From a virus: a stretch of DNA of 21,681 bases. The notes beneath the pieces are model-generated. The model did not search any database. It worked only from the letters and a program-made list of their open reading frames with translations, and was not told the origin of the DNA. Of the stretch, positions 7,390 to 15,610 are shown one piece after another; the stretch's first letter is position 1; the number at the start of each line of letters is the position of its first letter. The DNA lies in IMG/VR virus record IMGVR_UViG_3300036399_000241, positions 1 to 21,681 of that record; one strand, 5' to 3'. Position numbers and translations under genes: made by a program.

Positions 7390-8183
7390 TGGCAACCGCA
7401 CCCCAATCCCGCAGGCTTAACCTTACCCGTGACCAACTCGCGGCGTTCTTGACCGATCAACAACAGATCAGGCAGTTTGAACTGCTGTTCTCCACAGTCG
7501 ATCAAATCCAAGCTATTACGGGTACTGATTTTGAATATCAGGCCGACAGCGCAGCGGCCACAGCCAACAGCGCATTGGCCCAGCTTGCTGCATTTGCCCA
7601 AGAGTCGGCCATCAATTGCGCCTTGGCTGAAAACAAAGCAAATCAGGCATTGGAACTGCTAGACAATCTGACCAAGGCTGTAGAGGGCTTGCAAATGGCA
7701 CCCCCGCCAAGGGAATTTAAGCGTTCAAGATACGGCTCGTTCTACGACACCACCACGCAGACAGCCACCACCATCAACACGGCCAAGGCCGTCACGTTCA
7801 ACAACACCGATTTGAGCAATGGCGTGTATCTTGGCACCCCGACATCGAGGGTGTACGTGGACACACCGGGCATTTACAACTTCGACACTTCGTTCCAACT
7901 GGACAAAACAGCAGGCGGAACGGGCGAGTTCTTTTTTTGGTTTAGGCTCAACGGCGTAGACGTGCCAGACAGTGCCAGTCAAATCAGAATTCAGGGCAAC
8001 AACGCTGAAATTTTTTCATCGCTGAATTACTTTTTTGATCTCAAAGCCAATGACTATATTGAGCTGATGTTTTCGGTGAGCGACCTCACTGTCGAAATTG
8101 CTGCATTTCCTGCGGCTGCACCCCACCCAGGCATCCCGTCCATTATTCTCACAGTTGCCAACAACATTGAAGGTGTCTTATGA
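7389..8183 (+). CDS. Coiled-coil plus jelly-roll virion protein, candidate tail needle
   Basis: A 264-residue protein coupled to gp10 by TGATG. Residues about 10-35 (LTRDQLAAFLTDQQQIRQFE) form a conserved-looking head; 45-105 are Ala/Glu/Gln/Asn-rich and helical with heptad spacing. From about 112 to the end is a beta domain that starts YGSFYDTTTQTA and includes TPGIYNFDTSFQLD and FFFWFRLNGVDVPDSAS, the look of a trimeric C1q/TNF-like jelly roll. In P22 the gene directly after gp10 is gp26, the trimeric coiled-coil needle that plugs the tail; the related Sf6 needle (282 residues) carries a C-terminal TNF-like knob. Length, order and domain plan agree. I see no residue-level match to gp26, so needle is inference; a head-fibre or decoration role is the alternative. 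Confidence 0.7.
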   Translation: MATAPQSRRLNLTRDQLAAFLTDQQQIRQFELLFSTVDQIQAITGTDFEYQADSAAATANSALAQLAAFAQESAINCALAENKANQALELLDNLTKAVEGLQMAPPPREFKRSRYGSFYDTTTQTATTINTAKAVTFNNTDLSNGVYLGTPTSRVYVDTPGIYNFDTSFQLDKTAGGTGEFFFWFRLNGVDVPDSASQIRIQGNNAEIFSSLNYFFDLKANDYIELMFSVSDLTVEIAAFPAAAPHPGIPSIILTVANNIEGVL

Positions 8184-8515
8184 CCGTATCCATTAAAGTT
8201 CTGATCCCAGCAAAGCAGGCCGAGAACAGCCAGACCACGCAGTACACAGCAGTGAACTGCAAGGCCATCATTGACAAGTTCACGATCACCAACACCAGCG
8301 CCGGTAATCTGACCATCAGTGTCAACTTGGTGACAAGCGGGGGCAGTCCAGGTGCATCCAACTTGATTATGGACACACGATCAATCGCACCCGATGAAAC
8401 CTATACCTGTCCTGAATTGGTGGGGCAGGCTTTGGAGACGGGTGGTTTTATTTCCACCATTGCCAGTGCAGCCACATCACTGACCATCCGAGCATCAGGA
8501 CGTGAAATTACTTGA
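8180..8515 (+). CDS. Small beta-rich virion-associated protein
   Basis: A 111-residue protein starting in an ATGA overlap with the jelly-roll gene. It is predicted to be nearly all beta (SIKVLIPAKQAENSQTTQYT, then FTITNTSAGNLTISVNLV), with a conserved-looking PDETYTCPELVGQALETGGFIS segment. The pattern suggests a small beta sandwich of the kind found on phage surfaces. No family name comes to mind. A similar beta-rich small protein lies at 16053-16406. Position between the needle candidate and the ejection proteins matches P22 gp14, a head-maturation factor, but I see no sequence likeness to it. Confidence 0.7.
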   Translation: MTVSIKVLIPAKQAENSQTTQYTAVNCKAIIDKFTITNTSAGNLTISVNLVTSGGSPGASNLIMDTRSIAPDETYTCPELVGQALETGGFISTIASAATSLTIRASGREIT

Positions 8516-8580
8516 TGCACGAAATGCAAATGTGGGACAATCAAGCCGCTGAGAAACATGCTACCAGCGGCATCCAATGA
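8515..8580 (+). CDS. Possible 21-residue leader-like ORF
   Basis: ATG 8515 shares its A with the preceding stop codon (TGATG), and the frame runs 21 codons (MHEMQMWDNQAAEKHATSGI, one more residue, stop) to 8580. It fills the otherwise empty gap before the first ejection gene. It may be only translational run-on from the gene above. No homology can be judged at this length. Confidence 0.25.
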   Translation: MHEMQMWDNQAAEKHATSGIQ

Positions 8581-8596
8581 ATATTGAGGTGTTTTT

Positions 8597-9352
8597 ATGG
8601 GTTTACTTAGCGCACTAGGCGGCATTGCAGGCAACTTCTTGCTTCCAGGCATTGGCGGCGTAATTGGCGCTGGTCTTGGTGGAGCAATCGAAGGCCGCGA
8701 GTCAGTGGGAGATGCCTCACAAGTCCAACAGCAAGCAGCGCAAGGTGGCATTGATGAACAGCGCCGACAGTTTGACGCCATTCGGCAACTCTTGCAGCCC
8801 TACAACGAAGCAGGCACAGGCGCACTCGCACAACAGCAGGCATTGCTTGGACTAGGCGCACCAGGCGCACAGCAACAAGCCATCACAGCCTTACAAGGCA
8901 GCCCACAATTTGCTGCACTGCAACAGCAGGGTGAAAACGCCATCCTTCAAAACGCATCTGCCACAGGTGGTTTGCGTGGCGGTAACGTACAAGGCGCACT
9001 CGCACAGTTCCGTCCAGCCCTGCTCTCTAGCCTCATCAATCAGCAATACGAGCGCCTTGGTGGTCTGTCATCCATCGGACAGAACGCAGCAGCCGGTGTC
9101 GGCAACGCTGGCATGTCCACAGGAACCAACATCGCAACCTTGCTAGGAAGGCAAGGACAAGCCCAGGCTGGAGGCATCCTAGGCCAACAAAGCGCCCTCA
9201 CTGGCGGCATCAACAAAGCCTTTGGCGCAGTCCAGGGCGCAGGTGGTTTTGGTCAATTGTTTGGTGGTGCATCCAGCCCATTCAGCGGGACTGCAATCTC
9301 TGGACCAACAAGCATGTCACAAGCCGATTACGCAGCCCTCAGCGGCTTTTAA
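8597..9352 (+). CDS. Ejection (DNA transfer) protein 1
   Basis: A 251-residue protein with GAGGTG before the start. Residues 1-36 are a Gly/Ala/Leu zipper (LLSALGGIAGNFLLPGIGGV then GAGLGGAIEG) suited to membrane insertion. The body is Gln/Ala-rich helix with repeated small motifs (QQQAAQGG, QQALLGLG), and the C-terminus is Gly/Ser-rich. This composition and the place after the neck genes match the P22 ejection group (gp7, gp20, gp16) and the family often named 'DNA transfer protein p32'. In P22 these leave the capsid with the DNA and form a channel across the envelope. It is the first of three consecutive large ejection-type genes; which P22 gene each replaces cannot be told from sequence. 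Confidence 0.8.
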   Translation: MGLLSALGGIAGNFLLPGIGGVIGAGLGGAIEGRESVGDASQVQQQAAQGGIDEQRRQFDAIRQLLQPYNEAGTGALAQQQALLGLGAPGAQQQAITALQGSPQFAALQQQGENAILQNASATGGLRGGNVQGALAQFRPALLSSLINQQYERLGGLSSIGQNAAAGVGNAGMSTGTNIATLLGRQGQAQAGGILGQQSALTGGINKAFGAVQGAGGFGQLFGGASSPFSGTAISGPTSMSQADYAALSGF

Positions 9353-9361
9353 GGAATAGAC

Positions 9362-10882
9362 ATGGAACCCATCAACTACCTCGCACAAGTTGCAGACCCT
9401 TTCGCACAGGCAACGCAAGGCTTGCAACTTGGCGCAGGCATGGTCGAATTGCAGCAAAAACAAGCCGCCATGGTCCAACAGCAGCAGCGGCAACAATTGG
9501 CGGCGCAAGAACAGTCCAAATTCTTTTCAAACCCAAAGCCAACCATGCGCGATGCTGCACGGTATGCCTCACTACTTTCACCAGAGCAAGCAAACGCATT
9601 CCGACCATTCATGGAAGGCATCAGCAAAGAACAACAGCAAGGCGCATTGAAATCAACCGGGCAGCTTCTTTCTGCACTACAAGCCAACCCACAAACCGGA
9701 ATCAGGCTTTTGCAAGAACGCGCAGTTGCAGCCCAAAATAGTGGCGACCAAGATGACGCAAACCTGTTTAACCGTCTCGCAGAAGCCGCAATCAAAGACC
9801 CGGTGCAAGGCACGCAAACAGCTTTCAAAGCATTGGTGCAAAGTTCCGCAGGCATCCCCGGTGCAAAAGAGTTCTTTGAGACCATTGATAAAGGTCTAGG
9901 AACGGCGCGTGATGAAGCAATGGCCCCAGAAAAGCAACGCGAAGCCATAGCAGTTGCAGACAAAGCAGTAGCTGATGCAACGACAGCGCAAGCCACAGCC
10001 AAGAATGCAGAAGAACGAGCCAAAGCCGATGCGGATAAAGCTAAAGCAGACGCAGACAAAGCCAGAATTGACGCTCAGTATGCAGGCCCATTGGCGCAAG
10101 CCAACCTGAACTTGAATGCAGCACAGATTAAGAACATCAACAGCGAAATCGGCAATCGAGCCGCCAAGCTGAATCTTGATCGCCAAACCATGCAGGTCAC
10201 AGTCGCTGAAAAGCTGTCAAGCATTCAAAAAAATATGACAGAGATGCCAGTCGACACTCGCAAGTTGGTCAACGAATCCGCTGTGACGGCGGCAGCGGCT
10301 AAACAATCGGCTGGTCAATTTAACGATCTTGCAAAACAATTGGAAGCCGCTGGTGGTGGTTACGGCGTGTTTAGCAGCGCCTCGGAATTTCTGAAAAAAG
10401 GAACAGGTTTTCAAGGTGGCCTTACGCAACTTAGAAACGAATACACACGTTTGCGAAACTCAGCCGCTATCAAGTCACTGCCACCAGGCCCAGCCACCGA
10501 TGCAGATATTCAATTGGCCTTAAAGCCCTTCCCGCCTGAAACCGCTGACGCTAAAACAATGGCGAGTTTTCTTCGGGGAATGGCTAAATTGCAAGACATT
10601 GAAGCATCCGTATCAAATGCCAAGACCGACTGGCTTGCTGGCAACAATGGCGTGTTGACCCGTGCGAAGAACACATTTCAAGCTGGCGACTACGCAACCA
10701 AAGCGGGTGAATCCTTCAATGACTTTACCCAGCGAGTCGTGCAAGACGTTAGCAAGCGTTACGACCCAACACAGCAGACTTCTTTGGCGCAGCAGATCCC
10801 CACAGATCGCAATCCAAGACCAGCAGCAGCCCAAAACAACATCCGGTCACAAGCTGACGCCATCTTGAGTGGAGGCCGTTAA
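9362..10882 (+). CDS. Ejection (internal virion) protein 2, long coiled coil
   Basis: A 506-residue protein with AAGGA before its ATG, immediately after ejection protein 1. Start (MEPINYLAQVADPFAQATQG) then a Gln-rich helix (QQKQAAMVQQQQRQQLAAQE). Residues about 195-245 are a low-complexity charged helix with the tandem KADADKAKADADKARIDAQ, and 260-340 continue as helix. The C-terminal third has IKSLPPGPATDADIQLALKP and SFNDFTQRVVQDVSKRYDPT. A long, Ala/Gln-rich all-helix protein in this place corresponds to P22 gp20 or gp16 in role: it is stored in the head and delivered through the tail. No enzymatic motif is visible. Confidence 0.8.
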   Translation: MEPINYLAQVADPFAQATQGLQLGAGMVELQQKQAAMVQQQQRQQLAAQEQSKFFSNPKPTMRDAARYASLLSPEQANAFRPFMEGISKEQQQGALKSTGQLLSALQANPQTGIRLLQERAVAAQNSGDQDDANLFNRLAEAAIKDPVQGTQTAFKALVQSSAGIPGAKEFFETIDKGLGTARDEAMAPEKQREAIAVADKAVADATTAQATAKNAEERAKADADKAKADADKARIDAQYAGPLAQANLNLNAAQIKNINSEIGNRAAKLNLDRQTMQVTVAEKLSSIQKNMTEMPVDTRKLVNESAVTAAAAKQSAGQFNDLAKQLEAAGGGYGVFSSASEFLKKGTGFQGGLTQLRNEYTRLRNSAAIKSLPPGPATDADIQLALKPFPPETADAKTMASFLRGMAKLQDIEASVSNAKTDWLAGNNGVLTRAKNTFQAGDYATKAGESFNDFTQRVVQDVSKRYDPTQQTSLAQQIPTDRNPRPAAAQNNIRSQADAILSGGR

Positions 10883-12814
10883 ATGGCAACAGCCGATGAA
10901 TACGCATCTTGGATTGTCAAGAATTCTGCAAAGCGCGGAACGCCTGAGTTCGACACTGTGGCGCAGGCCTACCAGCTTGCCAAGGGCGAAGAGAACACGG
11001 CCACCTTCCAGCAGCAGAACGCACCACTGCCACAGCAGCCAGGCGTGATGGATCAGATCGTCGGTGCTGGTGAAACAGCACTGACCCTTGGCACTGGCGC
11101 AGTCGGTGGCACGCTCGGCACGTTAGCCGGAACTCTCCAAGGTTTGTCGCAGCAAATCCTGTCTGGCAACTTTGGCACGCCAGAAGCCATGCGTGCAGTC
11201 GAGCAAGCCGCGGCAAAGGGCGCACAGGCGCTCACCTACCAGCCACGCACCCAAGCTGGCCAGGAACAGGTGCAAGCAGTGGGCCAAGTCCTGGCCAACG
11301 TCCTGCCACCAGTCTTGCCTGCAATTGCAGCCCCAGGCGCAGTGATGCAAGCAGCACGCACCGCAGCCCCAACAGTTGGCGCAGCCCGTCAGATCGGGAC
11401 AGCAGCAGGCCAGCGTGCGGCCACAGCAACAGGCCAAGCCATCGCCAGGCCAGTGCAAGCGGCCACCACAGCCGTGCGCGAGACCTTTGGCATGGAGACC
11501 CCAGCCGTGGCCACCACAGCCCCAGCAGCCGGTGCGCGGGTTTCCGGTGGTGCAGCAGCCACCCCAGAGGCCATGCGACGCGCAACCACGGCAGAAAGCC
11601 TGCCCGTGCCCGTCACCCTCACCAAAGGCGCGGCCACCAGGGATGCCCAGCAACTGGCCTTTGAGAAGGAACAGATCAAGAGCGATCTGGGTGGACCCCT
11701 GCGCCAGCGTGCCGAGGAAAATAACCTGCAAGCCTTGCAGAACTTTGACGCACTGGTGGACATGACAGACGCCCAACTCATGGACTTGTCCAGCACAGGC
11801 GGCGCTGTCGTCAAGTCTTTGACCGAAGGCCTCACAGCAGCCAAGAACCGCACCCGCGCCGCCTACAAAGCAGCCGAGAAAGCTGGCGAACTGGAGAACA
11901 ACGTCACCCTCACAACGGTGGTGGACTACATCAACGAGAACATCCCAGAGGGTGACTTGGCTCCGGTACTCAAGGCAGCCCAGCAGAAAGCCATCGCAAT
12001 CGGTGCAGCAGCCCCAGACGCAGACGGAAGACTGGTGGCCCAGCCCATCACACTGCGCCAGGCAGAAAGCCTGCGCCAGACCTTCCAGCGTGCAGGCTTT
12101 GAAGGTGCAGACCAGTTTCACGGCGGCAGCCTGCGTCGGGTCTTTGACGTTGAGACCGAAGGCATGGGTGGTGACCTCTACAAAAAGGCCCGTCAGACTC
12201 GCATCGACCAGGCACGCAAGTTCGAGAATCGCGCCATCGTCGCCCGTCTCATCAAGAACCGCAAAGGCATGGAAGATCCTCAGGTTGCAGCCGACCAGGT
12301 TTTCCGCAAGTCCGTGCTGAACTCCTCACCAGAAGAAATCACGTTCCTGAAGCGCGTCTTGGTCACCAGCGGCAAAGATGGCCAGCAAGCCTGGAAAGAG
12401 CTGCAAGGCGCCACCGTGCGACACCTCAGAGACGAGGCCACCAAGGGCATGGGCACGGACTCACAAGACCGCCCCATGATCTCCCCAGCCAAGCTGCACC
12501 AGTCCGTGCAAGCCCTCGATGCCAATGGCCGCTTGGATGTGCTTCTCGGCAAGAAGAACGCACAGACCGTGCGCGATCTTGACGACGTGGTGCGCTACGT
12601 CACCACAGTGCCACCAGGCACACTGGTCAACAGCTCAGGCACAGCAGGCACGCTCATGGCAGCCATCGCAGAAGCCGGGGCCACAGGCGCACTCACAGGC
12701 TTGCCATTGCCGGTAGCATCTGGCCTGCGCCAGATCATCAAGATGCGCCAGGAAGGGCGCACCAAGGCCAGAATCAACGAAGCCCTCAACGCATTGCCAC
12801 CCGTGCAGCCTTGA
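10883..12814 (+). CDS. Ejection (internal virion) protein 3, GC-rich gene
   Basis: A 643-residue protein, start at 10883 with GGAGG eight bases upstream and the previous stop directly adjacent. Residues 1-35 (MATADEYASWIVKNSAKRGT to FDTVAQAYQLAKG) form an N-terminal motif I recall from other phage ejection proteins. Residues about 55-95 are a Gly/Thr/Leu zipper (ETALTLGTGAVGGTLGTLAG), and a further hydrophobic Ala/Pro stretch lies near 132-160 (LANVLPPVLPAIAAPGAVMQ). From about 250 on it is charged helix, ending in another Gly/Ala hydrophobic stretch near 590-625 and a basic tail. No catalytic motif is seen. Base composition differs sharply from the tail genes further on: the 60-base line at 11221 is 39/60 G+C by hand count, so this gene may have a different recent origin. 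Confidence 0.8.
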   Translation: MATADEYASWIVKNSAKRGTPEFDTVAQAYQLAKGEENTATFQQQNAPLPQQPGVMDQIVGAGETALTLGTGAVGGTLGTLAGTLQGLSQQILSGNFGTPEAMRAVEQAAAKGAQALTYQPRTQAGQEQVQAVGQVLANVLPPVLPAIAAPGAVMQAARTAAPTVGAARQIGTAAGQRAATATGQAIARPVQAATTAVRETFGMETPAVATTAPAAGARVSGGAAATPEAMRRATTAESLPVPVTLTKGAATRDAQQLAFEKEQIKSDLGGPLRQRAEENNLQALQNFDALVDMTDAQLMDLSSTGGAVVKSLTEGLTAAKNRTRAAYKAAEKAGELENNVTLTTVVDYINENIPEGDLAPVLKAAQQKAIAIGAAAPDADGRLVAQPITLRQAESLRQTFQRAGFEGADQFHGGSLRRVFDVETEGMGGDLYKKARQTRIDQARKFENRAIVARLIKNRKGMEDPQVAADQVFRKSVLNSSPEEITFLKRVLVTSGKDGQQAWKELQGATVRHLRDEATKGMGTDSQDRPMISPAKLHQSVQALDANGRLDVLLGKKNAQTVRDLDDVVRYVTTVPPGTLVNSSGTAGTLMAAIAEAGATGALTGLPLPVASGLRQIIKMRQEGRTKARINEALNALPPVQP

Positions 12815-12845
12815 GCGACAATCCACCATCCAGGAGAACCAGTAA

Positions 12846-13328
12846 ATGTCCGCACTCTCGATCAAACCGCCATACCCAGCATTTGCTGGCGCTGACGGCC
12901 TGCCATTGGAGAATGGTTACATCTGGGTCGGCACGGTCAACCTGAACCCTCAGGTCAACCCCATCTCGGTGTTTTGGGATTCGGCTTTGACCATCCCAGC
13001 AGCTCTGCCCATCCGCACGCTCAACGGCTACCCGGTGTACCAGGGCAGCCCATCGCGCTTCTACGTGGGCACAGACTACAGCATCCAGGTGCTCGACAGC
13101 AAAGGCAGCCTGGTCTACACCTCACTGAATGGCAACATCACTTCTGGATCGGTGGCCACCAATGCAACTGGCAATGGAACGCAGACAGTTTTTGCTGTCA
13201 GTTCCACACCATTCGCAATCTACATCAATGGCGTCTATCAAAACCAGAACACTTACACAGTGTCTGGCGGTAATGTGACATTCTCAGAAGCGCCACCCAT
13301 CACCTCTGTGATCGAATTCTTGGTTTAA
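12846..13328 (+). CDS. Tailspike head-binding domain as a separate adaptor protein
   Basis: A 160-residue protein with GGAG before the ATG. Residues about 8-105 match the N-terminal head-binding domain of P22-type tailspikes: PAFAGADGLPLENGYIWVGT, then a 'NP-ISVFWD' strand, 'PIRTLNGYPVYQG' and 'SIQVLDSKGSLVYTS' (P22 spike: NGKIYIGQ, IPVYIEN, LIINAAGKIVYNGQ, MAIYDANGSQV). That domain trimerises and docks the spike on the tail hub. In P22 a beta-helix enzyme follows in the same chain; here the chain ends after a second small beta module (QTVFAVSSTPFAIYINGVYQ to SVIEFLV), a module common in phage fibres. The protein is therefore probably an adaptor to which other fibre proteins attach. Confidence 0.85.
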   Translation: MSALSIKPPYPAFAGADGLPLENGYIWVGTVNLNPQVNPISVFWDSALTIPAALPIRTLNGYPVYQGSPSRFYVGTDYSIQVLDSKGSLVYTSLNGNITSGSVATNATGNGTQTVFAVSSTPFAIYINGVYQNQNTYTVSGGNVTFSEAPPITSVIEFLV

Positions 13329-13338
13329 GGAGACCGAA

Positions 13339-13923
13339 ATGCTCAAGACAGTTTCAGCAATTGCAACACAAATAATCTCGTCAATAACTGGCGGATTGGT
13401 TCAATTCACAGGCCCAGCAGCAGGCACGACAAGAGTTATCACAGTGCCAAATGCAAATGCAACAATGGCACGCACCGATGCAGCGCAATCATTCACTGGC
13501 GATCAAACTTTAAGCAATGGCAATCTCGTCATTGGAACCTCTGGCAAAGGCATCGACTTTTCTGCTACATCGGGCGCAGGCACAAGCGAGTTGCTGAGTG
13601 ACTATGAGGAAGGTGACTGGACGCCATCGTTTTTCAATTTGACGGTTGTTGGCACTCCCACATACACAGGCAAATACACCAAGATCGGACGACAAGTCAC
13701 ATTTGTGCTGCAAATCCAGTCTACAACCAGCACTTCATCAAATTTTGGGACGACTGGTTTTTCGTTACCCTTTAACCCTGCGGATAAATCAACACTCAGT
13801 GCTGTTCAATCTTCTGCTGGTGCAACTTACGGCGTCGGTCTTATATTTACAGACGGCAATGCCTACCCACCAACTTGGGCGGCTAATGCCAGTGTGACCC
13901 TTTCGGGCACATTTTTTGTTTAA
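13339..13923 (+). CDS. Tail fibre / receptor-binding protein with 'YEEGDWTP' domain
   Basis: A 194-residue protein with AAGGAG before its ATG, ten bases after the adaptor gene. N-terminal residues 1-60 are Thr/Ala-rich and fibre-like (GPAAGTTRVITVPNANATMA and RTDAAQSFTGDQTLSNGN). From about 66 the series GTSGKGIDFSAT, LLSDYEEGDWTPSF and YTGKYTKIGRQVTFVLQIQ marks a C-terminal beta domain seen in many phage tail fibres. It lies between the head-binding adaptor and the beta-helix spike, so it is likely a part of the same receptor-recognition structure. Whether it binds the host itself or serves as a base for the spike is not evident. Confidence 0.8.
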   Translation: MLKTVSAIATQIISSITGGLVQFTGPAAGTTRVITVPNANATMARTDAAQSFTGDQTLSNGNLVIGTSGKGIDFSATSGAGTSELLSDYEEGDWTPSFFNLTVVGTPTYTGKYTKIGRQVTFVLQIQSTTSTSSNFGTTGFSLPFNPADKSTLSAVQSSAGATYGVGLIFTDGNAYPPTWAANASVTLSGTFFV

Positions 13924-13932
13924 AGGGTTGTT

Positions 13933-15255
13933 ATGTCTCTTACCAAAGCAACTTACTCAATGATCCAAGGCGCTCCAGCCAATGTGCTGGACTATGGTGC
14001 TGATGCAACTGGCGTGGCCGATTCGACTGCTGCGTTTAATTTGGCGTTGGCTACTGGTCGCGCTGTGTATGCCCCAAAAGGCACATACAAGATAAACATT
14101 GTCATTTCAACAGACAATAAAACTATCTATGGTGATGGCATTGGGAAAACAATTTTTAGCCCTTTTACAGCAGCAAGCCCTGTCATTACTTTAAATGGTG
14201 ACATTGCCGGAACAATTATCAGAAACTTTTTGTTTGAAAATTTTACTATCAACGGTAATGCAAAACAGGGTCATGGTTTCTTAATCACAAATACCGCAGA
14301 CACACGCGGGGTTGACGAAATTGTTTGGCGTAATCTACGAATCAATTTTTGCAATTGCGGTATTTTCTGTGGTGGTAGAAGCATTTGGAACGAGCTTGAC
14401 AACGTATACTGTGATTACAACATCGACGGTATTCACATTGAGACAGATCAAGCCGTAAACACATGGGCTTTTACCAATTGCGGCGTTAGAGTAAATAATC
14501 GCGATGGGTTTTATGCCGAAAAAACTGATGTTTCTGTTACTGGAATGATTGGCTTTACGTTCAACAATTTCAACGCAGAATACAACGGTCAAGATACTTC
14601 ACTTACGACTGTGCGTGGAATGTATATCAGCGGCGCTCAAGGTTGGGTTTTCAACAATCTGACGCTTGAAGGCAATGGTGCTGATTTACCATCTGTTGAG
14701 AGTTACGGCGTTCATTTCACTGGAATATTAAACTCAGGCATCGTCATCAATGGCTGTTGGGCGGTAAATTCCAAGTACATGATTGTGTTTCAAGGAACTA
14801 GGGCTGGCGGTTCCGTTGACAATATTTATTTCATGTCCCCTTATGCTGGCGGTAAGGGCTTGTATATTGCTTCGCAATGGGCTAACGATCTTGCAAAAAT
14901 TCAACTCGGGCAAAGCATTAATGGCCTCATTGAAGTTGTTTTCGATGTCAACGGTCTTTGGCCCATCACTCAAGGTGTTGACTATTACGGCGGTGCTCAG
15001 ACAACACTGTCGTTGCAAAACCGCAAAAACGTCACGATTAACACCGTAGCAGCAACATCGAACATTGCAACTTTGACAGGTTTGATTAGCGGCGATGTTG
15101 TGTTTCTGTATAACTACGCAAACGGCGGAACAAACAAAATTACATTGGCTGCTGGTTTGATGGCTAGTGGTGTGGCGTATGACATCAATGCAGACACGGG
15201 CAAGCAATTCATGGTTCTTGGCTTTCCCTTTAACGGCAAACTTACACCAATTTGA
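13933..15255 (+). CDS. Tailspike, pectate-lyase-like right-handed beta-helix
   Basis: A 440-residue protein beginning at ATG 13933 (AAAGGG upstream). The N-terminal motif NVLDYGADATGVADSTAAFN followed by YAPKGTYKINIVIS and TIYGDGIGKTIF is the signature of the pectate_lyase_3 / SGNH-spike type of right-handed beta-helix that begins many tailspike depolymerases. The middle shows short repeating strands rich in Asn, Gly, Phe and Ile (FENFTINGNAKQGHG, NLRINFCNCGIFCGG, FNNLTLEGNGADLP), as expected for stacked coils. It probably binds or cleaves a host surface polysaccharide; the catalytic residues cannot be placed by eye. The gene is AT-richer than its neighbours (19/60 G+C in the line at 14221), a common sign of tailspike exchange between phages. 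No head-binding domain precedes the helix. Confidence 0.85.
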   Translation: MSLTKATYSMIQGAPANVLDYGADATGVADSTAAFNLALATGRAVYAPKGTYKINIVISTDNKTIYGDGIGKTIFSPFTAASPVITLNGDIAGTIIRNFLFENFTINGNAKQGHGFLITNTADTRGVDEIVWRNLRINFCNCGIFCGGRSIWNELDNVYCDYNIDGIHIETDQAVNTWAFTNCGVRVNNRDGFYAEKTDVSVTGMIGFTFNNFNAEYNGQDTSLTTVRGMYISGAQGWVFNNLTLEGNGADLPSVESYGVHFTGILNSGIVINGCWAVNSKYMIVFQGTRAGGSVDNIYFMSPYAGGKGLYIASQWANDLAKIQLGQSINGLIEVVFDVNGLWPITQGVDYYGGAQTTLSLQNRKNVTINTVAATSNIATLTGLISGDVVFLYNYANGGTNKITLAAGLMASGVAYDINADTGKQFMVLGFPFNGKLTPI

Positions 15256-15265
15256 AAGGTAAATC

Positions 15266-15562
15266 ATGGCACTTCGTAAAATCATCGAGGCAGAAGGTAA
15301 AGCTGTTATTCAAACCACAATGGGATCTATTGAAAACGGAACTCAGAAAGTCTCTTTTTCCGCTTACATCAAAGTGGTTTCGATTGACGGCGACAAAAGC
15401 AAAGTGAACGCCAATGTGCATTTCGCTGGAGATCAAGTTCAGTTCATCAAACACTATCAGCAGATCCCAGTGTCTGTTGAAGTCGGCGCCCCCAATTTCA
15501 TCGAGCAGGTCTACAAATATTTGAAGACACTTCCAGAATTCTCTGGAGCTGTTGACTGTTAA
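15266..15562 (+). CDS. Hypothetical protein after the tailspike
   Basis: A 98-residue protein with AAGG upstream of its ATG, ten bases after the tailspike. It alternates beta-strand-like segments (AVIQTTMGSIENGTQKVSFS, SAYIKVVSIDGDKSKVNANV) and ends with a helix (NFIEQVYKYLKTLPEF). No signal peptide or membrane segment. I recognise no family. Its place right after the spike is often used by spike chaperones or small virion proteins, but that is only position. Confidence 0.65.
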   Translation: MALRKIIEAEGKAVIQTTMGSIENGTQKVSFSAYIKVVSIDGDKSKVNANVHFAGDQVQFIKHYQQIPVSVEVGAPNFIEQVYKYLKTLPEFSGAVDC

Positions 15563-15567
15563 CCGTG

Positions 15568-15600
15568 CCAGTGCGGATCACTGGATTCTTGGTTTTGATT
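15568..15600 (+). terminator. Weak hairpin with T-rich tail after 15266-15562 gene
   Basis: Perfect 6-bp inverted repeat CCAGTG/CACTGG (15568-15573 with 15579-15584) around a five-base loop, followed by ATTCTTGGTTTTGATT. It starts five bases after the stop codon. The broken T run makes strong termination doubtful; attenuation or 3'-end protection is possible. Confidence 0.45.
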
Positions 15601-15610
15601 GGAGATCAAA

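Noticed and set aside
10020-10080. Repeated lysine/alanine/aspartate codons considered as a DNA repeat or CRISPR-like array
   Set aside because: The copies are irregular and in frame with a charged helix of ejection protein 2; no spacer structure.
11123-12121. A 332-codon open frame on the - strand
   Set aside because: It lies antisense to ejection gene 3, whose high G+C makes long shadow frames likely; the product is unusually rich in Cys, Gly and Trp.
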